Positions 58,390 through 64,000 of a stretch of 64,000 nucleotides of DNA are shown one piece after another. Source of the stretch: Bradyrhizobium sp. SRS-191 (lineage in GTDB: Bacteria; Pseudomonadota; Alphaproteobacteria; Rhizobiales; Xanthobacteraceae); contig NZ_JANBVS010000011.1 in NCBI RefSeq assembly GCF_024586915.1, positions 62,001 through 126,000 of the forward strand, given 5' to 3'. Every line of letters starts with the position of its first letter. Within the stretch, counting starts at the first letter, position 1. The notes under the pieces are model-generated. The model worked only from the letters and a program-made list of their open reading frames with translations. It did no database searches and was not told where the DNA came from. The position numbers and the translations under genes are program-made.

Positions 58390-59688
58390 GTGACTGAAAA
58401 TGCGGCGGCTGTGCCGAATGACGTGATGGAGCGGCTCGCCGCCGCCGTGGATGCCAATTTCGAGCAGCAGGTCGCCTTCCTGCAGCAGCTGGTGCAGTTT
58501 CGCAGCCTGCGCGGCGAGGAAGCGCCGGTGCAGGAGTGGCTGGCGAATGAGTTCGAGGCGCGCGGCTACAAGGTCGATCGCTTCAGCCTGGCGGATGTCG
58601 ACGTGATGCGGCATCCCAAGGCGGCGCCGATGGACACGATCGCGCTCGACGGCTCCAGGCAGGTAGTGGCGACGCTCGATGGCGAGGGCAAGGGGCGCAG
58701 CCTCATCCTCCAGGGCCATATCGACGTCGTGCCGGAAGGGCCGACCGATCTCTGGAACGATGCGCCCTATGAGGCTGTCGTGCGCGATGGCTGGATGATC
58801 GGCCGCGGCGCACAGGACATGAAGTCCGGCGTCTCCGCGATGATCTTCGCGCTCGATGCCATCAGGTCGGCCGGCTTCGTGCCGGACGGTCGCGTTCATC
58901 TGGAGACGGTGACCGAGGAGGAGAGCACCGGCAACGGCGCGCTCTCGACCTTGATGCGCGGGTACACCGCCGATGCCTGCCTGATCCCCGAGCCGACCGG
59001 CCACACGCTGACGCGCGCCCAGGTCGGCGCGATCTGGTTTCGCCTGCGCGTGCGCGGCACGCCGGTGCACGTCGCTTATGCCGAGACCGGCACCAACGCG
59101 ATCCTGTCGGCCATGCATCTGATCCGTGCCTTCCAGGAACACACCAAGGAGATCAACGCGCGGGCCACGTCGAACGCGTGGTTCGCGGGCGTGAAGGATC
59201 CGATCAAGTTCAACGTCGGCATCATCAAGGGCGGCGATTGGGCGAGCTCGACGCCGGCCTGGTGCGATCTCGATTGCCGGCTCGGCGTGCTGCCGGGCGA
59301 GACGCCGGCGCAGGCGATGGCCGGCATCGAGCAGTGCCTCGCAAAGGCGCAGGCGACGGACAGTTTCCTGTCGGAGAACCCCGTCGAGCTGGTCTGGAGT
59401 GGCTTCCAGGCCGATCCCGCCGTCTGCGAGCCCGGCAGCGCGGCGGAGGCCGCGTTGGCCGAGGTGCATGCGCGCGTGTTCGAAAAGCCGTTGGATGTGC
59501 GGCTCTCCACGGCCGTCAACGACACCCGCTACTACTCAGTCGACTACGGCATCCCGGCCTTGTGCTACGGGCCCTACGGCATGGGGCCGCATGCGTTCGA
59601 CGAGCGCGTCGATCTCGACAGCGTGCGCAAGACGACGCTGTCGATCGCGATGTTCGTCGCGCAATGGTGCGGGCTGCGCAAGGCATGA
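58390..59688 (+). CDS. M20 family ArgE/DapE-type deacylase (paralogue 2)
   Basis: The start is set at GTG 58390 because GGCTGGAGG lies just before it; a GTG at 58369 is also open. The 432-residue enzyme has LQGHIDVVPEGP, GRGAQDMKSGVSAM, the catalytic TEEESTGNG, and LIPEPTGHTLT. It is close to the paralogue at 25008 along its whole length, with matched ends (VDLDSVRKTTLSIAMFVAQWCG against VEIDSLRQVTKTMALFIAEWCG). It lies 36 bp after gabT and overlaps the next gene by four bases, and probably releases an amino compound from an N-acyl or amide precursor. Confidence 0.9.
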   Translation: MTENAAAVPNDVMERLAAAVDANFEQQVAFLQQLVQFRSLRGEEAPVQEWLANEFEARGYKVDRFSLADVDVMRHPKAAPMDTIALDGSRQVVATLDGEGKGRSLILQGHIDVVPEGPTDLWNDAPYEAVVRDGWMIGRGAQDMKSGVSAMIFALDAIRSAGFVPDGRVHLETVTEEESTGNGALSTLMRGYTADACLIPEPTGHTLTRAQVGAIWFRLRVRGTPVHVAYAETGTNAILSAMHLIRAFQEHTKEINARATSNAWFAGVKDPIKFNVGIIKGGDWASSTPAWCDLDCRLGVLPGETPAQAMAGIEQCLAKAQATDSFLSENPVELVWSGFQADPAVCEPGSAAEAALAEVHARVFEKPLDVRLSTAVNDTRYYSVDYGIPALCYGPYGMGPHAFDERVDLDSVRKTTLSIAMFVAQWCGLRKA

Positions 59689-60623
59689 TCAAAGGCATGA
59701 TCAGCGTTGCGCTGCTCAGCCGTCCCGGGCTGATGGACTCGATGACATCGCTGCTTGCACGCGAGCTGCCGGGCGTGACCGTCGCGTCATGGCCGGAAGC
59801 CGCAGCGCGTGAGGCCGAGCTTGCGGTGTGCTGGAAGCCGGAGCCCGGCGCGCTGGCGGCGATGCCGAAGCTCAAATTGATCCATGCGATCGCGGCCGGT
59901 GTCGACAACATTCTCTCCGATCCCACCGTGCCTGATGTGCCGCTGTGCCGGATCGTCGATCCCGGCATCACCGCCGCGATGACCGAATTCGTGCTGTGGG
60001 GCACGCTGTATTTCCATCGCGACTTCGACCGTGTCATCGGCAATGCGCGTGACGGCCGCTGGCAACGTTACGATCAGCGCGCGGCGAGGGACAGCAGGGT
60101 CGGCATTCTCGGCCTCGGCGAGCTCGGCACCGACGCGGCGCGTCGTCTGGTCGATCTCGGCTTCACCGTGAGCGCCTGGTCGCGGTCGCCGAAGCAGCTC
60201 GCCGGTGTCACGACCTTCAGCGGCACTGATGCGCTCGACGCCTTCCTGAGCGAGACGGATATTCTGGTCTCGCTGCTGCCGCTGACGTCCTCGACGGTCG
60301 GGTTGCTCAATGCGGCACGGCTGAGCCGCTTGCCCAAGGGTGCGGCGCTGATCCTGTGCAGTCGCGGCGAGCACGTCGTGATGGATGATCTCGTCGCACT
60401 GCTTCGCAGCGGCCATCTGCGCGGCGCGGTACTCGACGTTTTCGAGCAGGAGCCGCTGCGATCGGATCATCCGTTGTGGCGCGAGCCGGGCGTGCTGGTG
60501 ACGCCGCATATGGCTGCGATCGCATCCTGGGAGACGATCGCGCAACAGGTCGCCGAGAACGCCAGACGACTCCTGCGCGGCGAGCCGCTGCTGAACGTGG
60601 TCGACCGCGCGCGCGGCTATTGA
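59685..60623 (+). CDS. D-2-hydroxyacid dehydrogenase (glyoxylate/hydroxypyruvate reductase A type)
   Basis: The ATG at 59685 overlaps the preceding stop as ATGA; a second in-frame ATG is at 59697. The 312-residue product has AGVDNIL in the catalytic domain, the NAD(P) motif GILGLGELGTDAARRLVDLG, a dinucleotide specificity region AWSRSPKQL (Arg/Ser/Arg, suggesting NADPH), and the LITPHMAA-type end with catalytic His (VTPHMAAIAS). It would reduce a 2-oxo acid produced downstream of the aminotransferase, or oxidise a hydroxy acid. Related to GhrA of E. coli. Confidence 0.9.
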   Translation: MIKGMISVALLSRPGLMDSMTSLLARELPGVTVASWPEAAAREAELAVCWKPEPGALAAMPKLKLIHAIAAGVDNILSDPTVPDVPLCRIVDPGITAAMTEFVLWGTLYFHRDFDRVIGNARDGRWQRYDQRAARDSRVGILGLGELGTDAARRLVDLGFTVSAWSRSPKQLAGVTTFSGTDALDAFLSETDILVSLLPLTSSTVGLLNAARLSRLPKGAALILCSRGEHVVMDDLVALLRSGHLRGAVLDVFEQEPLRSDHPLWREPGVLVTPHMAAIASWETIAQQVAENARRLLRGEPLLNVVDRARGY

Positions 60624-60639
60624 TCGCGTCGCAGCGGTC

Positions 60640-61041
60640 TTATTCGAGCGTCTGCACCGGCGGTGCGACAGGTCCCTGCGGGACCGGCGGAGGCGCTGCC
60701 GCGATGGTCTTGGATTGTGCCTGCGCAGCGCGTGGGGCGGCGGCCTGCGGCGGCTGTTGCGGGTCGGTCATCAAGGCCTGGCTGTCACGCACCGGACGGC
60801 GAACCTGCTGCGACCGGGCCGTGCGCGACCGGCGGAAGCCCCAGGAGCGCGCGATCGAAGGACCGGCCGTGTAGCCGACCACGGCGCCTGCGACGGCCCC
60901 CACGGGACCGAACACGACAGCTCCCGACAGCGCGCCGAGCGCAGCATCACCGCCGCGGTGCTCGTCGGCCCGCGCCGATGTCATCGCAGCCGATGTCACG
61001 AGTGTGAGTGTGAGCGCCGTTGTGGCCAGCATTCTGGTCAT
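60640..61041 (-). CDS. Small exported glycine-zipper protein
   Basis: The ATG complementary to 61039-61041 follows GGAGGGGACATCGC. The 133-residue product has a signal peptide (about 1-25, ending SARA), a glycine-zipper segment (GGDAALGALSGAVVFGPVGAVAGAVVGYTAG), a basic middle (FRRSRTARSQQVRRPVRD) and a Pro/Ala/Gln-rich tail. Glycine-zipper proteins insert in or associate with membranes of the envelope. Function unknown. It is convergent with the dehydrogenase gene, 16 bp apart. Confidence 0.72.
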   Translation of the reverse strand: MTRMLATTALTLTLVTSAAMTSARADEHRGGDAALGALSGAVVFGPVGAVAGAVVGYTAGPSIARSWGFRRSRTARSQQVRRPVRDSQALMTDPQQPPQAAAPRAAQAQSKTIAAAPPPVPQGPVAPPVQTLE

Positions 61042-61159
61042 GCGATGTCCCCTCCGTCTTACCGCCGCCGAAATGAAGGACAAATGTGGCGAGAAGAATG
61101 CGGTCGAGGGGCTGCGGCTTGCGCCGGGTTGCCAGTCGTTGCTGAAGGGGCAGTGAGCG

Positions 61160-61321
61160 TCAGCTCTGCGTCACTCTGTGGTGGCCGTATTTGGCGCGCC
61201 ATTTGGGGCCGGGGCCGCGCATGTAGTAGCGCTCGGGACGATAGGGATCACTGACCAGCGCGAAGAAGCTTTTCCAGCGATGGCGCAGGGCAGCCAGATG
61301 ACGGGTACCGACGGAGAACAT
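61160..61321 (-). CDS. 53-residue basic hypothetical protein
   Basis: Read by hand from the ATG complementary to 61319-61321. The product starts MFSVGTRHLAALRHRWKSF, contains DPYRPERYYMRGPGPKWRAKYG and is strongly basic with no membrane segment. Codon use looks coding, with C or G at most third positions. It begins 13 bp after the stop of the DUF6894 gene on the same strand, so the two may be one transcript. The ribosome-binding site is weak. Confidence 0.5.
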   Translation of the reverse strand: MFSVGTRHLAALRHRWKSFFALVSDPYRPERYYMRGPGPKWRAKYGHHRVTQS

Positions 61322-61334
61322 CCGGAGTTTGCCT

Positions 61335-61568
61335 TTAATGCATCGGACCGAGGACGGACGAAAACGGCATTGCGAAGATCTCCTCGTCGAGATCGTCGGC
61401 GACGTGAAGAACCCAGTCGCGCCAGTCCTCCTCGCTTTCAGCCGAGATCAGCTCGTGCATCACGCGCGTCGCATGGTCGCGGGCTTCCGCCAGATCGAGC
61501 ACCGCGGTTCCGCGGCGGTCGATCAGGATCTCATCGTCGTTGGAGCAATGAAAGAAGACCTGCGTCAT
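61335..61568 (-). CDS. DUF6894 family small protein
   Basis: The ATG complementary to 61566-61568 has GAGGAGTGCGAC before it. The 77-residue product fits DUF6894: a strand pair (TQVFFHCSNDDEILIDRRGTAVLDLAEAR), a helix (HATRVMHELISAE) and WRDWVLHVADDLDEEIFAMPF. These are short cytosolic proteins common in Bradyrhizobium and Methylobacterium, of unknown function. A frame open to 61706 is not part of the fold. Confidence 0.82.
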   Translation of the reverse strand: MTQVFFHCSNDDEILIDRRGTAVLDLAEARDHATRVMHELISAESEEDWRDWVLHVADDLDEEIFAMPFSSVLGPMH

Positions 61569-61781
61569 GTCGCACTCCTCAGCCACCCCGAATCTCATCC
61601 ACCAGTAACAGCGCAACGCGCGCCGCGAAATTGCGATTGAGCACGTAAGGTAAATTACGGGCGCAGTGTGGCCTTTTGGAACCGCATCGGCCGTGATCGG
61701 CCTCACGCAGGATGCAGTTTTTGGAACTCGTGAGACGTCGTGTGGTTAATGCCGCAGTCAAGCGCGATAGGAGCTGCACGC

Positions 61782-61967
61782 ATGATGTCCGAGACCCAAA
61801 TTCATGCGGTCGCCCGGCAGATGCTCGAGATGCACGGGGCCGCCGCCATCGCTCAGGCTTCACAGAAGGCCTTGTCATGCGAGAATGACGGCGAATCCGA
61901 AGAGGCCCGTGAATGGCGCCACATCGCTGAAGCGATGAAGCTGATGCGCGGGCCGCATCAGAGTTGA
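61782..61967 (+). CDS. Small helical conserved protein
   Basis: A 61-residue protein from the ATG at 61782, with AGGAGC nine bases before. Helices are VARQMLEMHGAAAIAQASQKAL and EEAREWRHIAEAMKLMRG, in the form of short Bradyrhizobium proteins with alternating Ala/Glu helices and an LMRGPH-like end. Function unknown. Transcribed away from the DUF6894 gene. Confidence 0.65.
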   Translation: MMSETQIHAVARQMLEMHGAAAIAQASQKALSCENDGESEEAREWRHIAEAMKLMRGPHQS

Positions 61968-62188
61968 CGACAGGTTTCTTTTTTGCGGAAACTGCAATCG
62001 GGATGACGTCGCGTGCGCCGACTCTGCGGCGCGGCATGCGCGGTGGATGCAGGTCCGTCAAGTGGGCCCGGCCGCATTCTCATCCTGGTTTCCGACCCAA
62101 TTTGCCCGCAAGATTCAGGCAATGATTCGGCAGCGGATTCGCCGTTGACCACCGTCGTCGGCGCGACCGCCGTCCAGGGATGATTGCC

Positions 62189-63073
62189 ATGGTCTTTTTC
62201 AAGCGCGAGCTGAGCCCGGTCGAAATCTTCGAGCGCGCGCTGAAGGACAAACAGGCCGCGCGGCAGAAGCTCGCGGAGCGCTTGCGCGTGGCCGAGCTTG
62301 CGCTGGAGGAGAAGCGCGTCGCCGCTGAGCGGCTCGCCAAGGCCGGCGCCAGCAACGGCCAGCTCGACCGCGCCGAATCCAAGATGCAGGCCGTGGAGCA
62401 GAAGGCCAAGGCGTTGCGCGCCTCCGTCGCCGAATGCGACGAACAGATCGTGCTGGCGGAGCGCGCCTTTGCCGACGCGGTGGCGCAGCGCGACCGCGAC
62501 CGCGCGGCCAATGAGATCGAAGCGGTGGCCTCCGCCATCGAGCAGGCGGTTCCGCGCTTCGAGATCGGTGCGGCCTCGCTCGTCGATGCCGTCGCGCGCG
62601 GCCGCGCGGCGTTGAGCGAAGCCAGCCGCTTTGCAGCCGATGTCGATGATATCAGGCGCGAGGTGCTCTCGGCCGCGGAGCTGATCTGCTGGGAGCTGCG
62701 CGCAGCCGCGACGCGCACGCGCGCGGGCAACATCAATGTCGCCCTGCTGGCGCCCCCGGATGTGAGACAACTGCCTGCCCCCGAGACCGATCGCCAGATG
62801 ATCTACACGCTGAGCCCGTTGACGTGGCGCGAGGGCGAGGAGGTGAAGCGCGTGGCCGCCTTCACCATGACGGCGCTGCCCAAGGCGCTGCTGCCGCTCG
62901 CGCTGGCGCATCAGCACGTCGACTATCTCAATGCGCGACGGGTGCAGACGCTGATGCATGTCCATGGCAGCGGGCCGCAGCAGAGCGAGCCGCTGCCGGA
63001 TGATCCGGCGCTGGTCGATCTCGACGCGCTCGGTGTCGCGGCCGAGGAGACTCCGCGCGCCGATGTCGCTTGA
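62189..63073 (+). CDS. Coiled-coil hypothetical protein
   Basis: A 294-residue soluble protein; an ATG at 62180 adds three residues. Residues 10-110 are a strong coiled coil (LAERLRVAELALEEKRVAAERLAKAG, AESKMQAVEQKAKALR). The second half is mixed, with APPDVRQLPAPETDRQMIYTL and FTMTALPKALLPLALAHQHVDYLN. No domain recognised. The last 11 bp overlap the start of the cytochrome gene, a sign of coupling. A structural or scaffolding role is possible. Confidence 0.6.
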   Translation: MVFFKRELSPVEIFERALKDKQAARQKLAERLRVAELALEEKRVAAERLAKAGASNGQLDRAESKMQAVEQKAKALRASVAECDEQIVLAERAFADAVAQRDRDRAANEIEAVASAIEQAVPRFEIGAASLVDAVARGRAALSEASRFAADVDDIRREVLSAAELICWELRAAATRTRAGNINVALLAPPDVRQLPAPETDRQMIYTLSPLTWREGEEVKRVAAFTMTALPKALLPLALAHQHVDYLNARRVQTLMHVHGSGPQQSEPLPDDPALVDLDALGVAAEETPRADVA

Positions 63074-63458
63074 GCGTCGCAACGGGGCAGGCGCCGTTGT
63101 GCGCCGGGGCTTCGCGGCGATGCCGTTCCTTGTTGCGCTGTTGCCGATCATTGTCAGCAGCGCACGGGCTGAGAACTTGGATGCGGGAAAATCCGGCGCG
63201 CGGCTGTTTGCCGATAGCTGCGCGGCCTGTCACCGCTCCGCCCGCGGCCTGGCCAAAGGCCGGTTCCGGCTGACGCTCTACCTCTTTTTGCAGCAGCATT
63301 ATACGAGTAGCGCCGACTCCGCGTCGGCGCTCAGCAGCTATTTGCAGTCGGTCGACACGCCCGCAGCAGCGCCTGCACGCAAGTCGAGCGCGCGCCGGTC
63401 GTCGGACCGCCGCGAGGCCCGGCCGCCGCGCCCGCCGCTGCCGGTGCGGGGACGCTAG
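63063..63458 (+). CDS. Small exported c-type cytochrome-like protein
   Basis: A 131-residue protein starting at ATG 63063 inside the 3' end of the previous gene. A signal peptide or anchor (about 20-36, ending ARAE) precedes a haem-binding motif in LFADSCAACHRSARGLAKG. RFRLTLYLFLQQHYTSSADSASALSSYLQ follows, a pattern also found in short Bradyrhizobium cytochromes. No clear methionine ligand is seen in the short mature domain. The C-terminal third is a basic Arg/Pro tail, odd for a cytochrome. Confidence 0.65.
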   Translation: MSLERRNGAGAVVRRGFAAMPFLVALLPIIVSSARAENLDAGKSGARLFADSCAACHRSARGLAKGRFRLTLYLFLQQHYTSSADSASALSSYLQSVDTPAAAPARKSSARRSSDRREARPPRPPLPVRGR

Positions 63459-63658
63459 AGCTCCTCAGACGCTGGCGTGACAACCAGACGTCGTCCAGCG
63501 TCCGCAGTTTCCCGGGCGTCGTCATCCGGGTGTGGCCCGCCCCCGCAACCTGCGCTATGCTGCCCGAGGCGGCCGGATCTGCCGCGAAGGATCGACGTCG
63601 TTCGCCGGACGCCCAGTCTGGCGTCCTGAGCGGAGCCCTTCGCGAGAAGCGTCTTCGT

Positions 63659-63703
63659 GATTTGTGTTTTGCCGAGTTGTGTCTTTTAGAGTTGTGTTTT
63701 GAG
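63659..63703. repeat. Three imperfect 15-bp tandem repeats
   Basis: GATTTGTGTTTTGCC, GAGTTGTGTCTTTTA and GAGTTGTGTTTTGAG follow one another, 25-69 bp before the next ATG. The T/G-rich run is unlike the rest of the window and may affect promoter or leader structure. Confidence 0.75.
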
Positions 63704-63727
63704 CTGTCTTGAGGCGGGGCAGCAGCG

Positions 63728-64000
63728 ATGATGACCTTACCGGAGCTCGCGGCAGCGGCGCTGGAGCAGTTTCTCAGCTCGTATATGCGCCGGCGGTTCG
63801 GATCCTCCCACACGCAGCTGTCGGAGATGCTTCCGGCCGCGGCGCGCATCGCGCTCGAATGCATCGGCAACAGCGATGCGCTGTATCACAATGTCGAGCA
63901 TACGCTGCTGGTCACGCTGGCCGGGCATGAGATCCTGCGCGGGCGTGCGCTCCATAGCCACATGACGGCGGAAGACTACGTCCATGTGATCATGGCCTGC
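63728..64000 (+). CDS. HD-domain-like phosphohydrolase, N-terminal part
   Basis: The frame starts at ATG 63728 (or 63731) after GAGGCGGGGC and is open to the window edge; 91 codons are visible. The first 60 residues are helical (LAAAALEQFLSSYMRRRFG). YHNVEHTLLVTLAGHEILRG at about 53-72 is the YHN..H metal-site opening of HD/PDEase-type phosphohydrolases. The rest lies outside. Likely a metal-dependent phosphohydrolase; confidence is limited by truncation. Confidence 0.6.
   Translation, partial: MMTLPELAAAALEQFLSSYMRRRFGSSHTQLSEMLPAAARIALECIGNSDALYHNVEHTLLVTLAGHEILRGRALHSHMTAEDYVHVIMAC

Noticed and set aside
56998..59469. Minus-strand open frame of 823 codons opposite gabT and M20
   Set aside because: It mirrors the coding periodicity of two well-supported plus-strand genes and has His/Arg-rich composition without motifs.
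1..64000. tRNA, rRNA, CRISPR array, prophage or integrative element
   Set aside because: No cloverleaf or GTTCGAATC-type T-arm context, no regular spacer array, no integrase or transposase, and no abrupt shift in composition over several genes was seen by eye. A tRNA or repeat scan was not possible.

Overview
The window is high-GC, densely coded alphaproteobacterial DNA, and everything recognisable fits Bradyrhizobium or a very close relative (Nitrobacteraceae). The pointers are a eukaryote-type glutamine synthetase II gene with a divergent small GstI/DUF2735 gene, many small rhizobial DUF families (DUF982, DUF1810, DUF2161, DUF2778, DUF6894), a CyaC-like membrane adenylate cyclase, and intergenic dispersed repeats of the kind scattered through Bradyrhizobium genomes. 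No tRNA, rRNA, CRISPR array, transposase or prophage was seen. It looks like ordinary chromosome carrying a few accessory modules. Assignments rest on motifs read by eye, not on database searches.

Layout. 1-6.1 kb: azoreductase/LysR divergent pair, a membrane hydroxylase, LysE and SulP transporters, aquaporin Z and an acetyltransferase. 6.1-7.5 kb: a gene-free repeat cluster. 7.5-17 kb: a large envelope-anchored protein, NADP-type malic enzyme with a phosphotransacetylase-like tail, DoxX, and a minus-strand run of RibD/DHFR-like protein, polysaccharide deacetylase, glutathione peroxidase and L,D-transpeptidase. 17-25 kb: CreA and a type I secretion module (inner-membrane ABC exporter and HlyD adaptor) whose two genes are separated by a convergent adenylate cyclase gene with predicted diheme-type membrane anchor and 2Fe-2S domain. 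A translationally coupled pair of tiny envelope proteins lies just upstream of the adaptor. 25-32 kb: M20 deacylase, thioesterase, acetyltransferase, DUF2161 nuclease-fold protein, SDR, SGNH hydrolase and tyrosine phosphatase.

32.4-34.2 kb is the gstI-glnII nitrogen control locus, with a convincing sigma-54 promoter and an NtrC-like site before glnII. 34-42 kb carries a cytochrome c-prime-like protein, an ABC-F ATPase, a dienelactone-hydrolase-like protein, a hybrid histidine kinase and several small proteins. 42.2-43.6 kb is a second repeat cluster containing an inverted copy of the long element at 6.7-7.2 kb.

43.7-51.2 kb is the most coherent metabolic module. It has a dimethyl-sulfone monooxygenase (SfnG), a complete branched-chain-amino-acid-type ABC transporter (two ATPases, two permeases, one binding protein) and an acyl-CoA-dehydrogenase-fold oxidoreductase, all on one strand, with an FMN reductase gene a little downstream. 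The likely reading is an organosulfur uptake and desulfurisation system using a LIV-type importer.

51-64 kb: small secreted proteins, a LysR regulator, a soluble FIST-domain chemoreceptor, and a likely catabolic operon of GABA-type aminotransferase, M20 deacylase and D-2-hydroxyacid dehydrogenase. The end has small DUF genes, a coiled-coil protein with an overlapping c-type cytochrome gene, and a truncated gene with a YHN..H metal-site motif.
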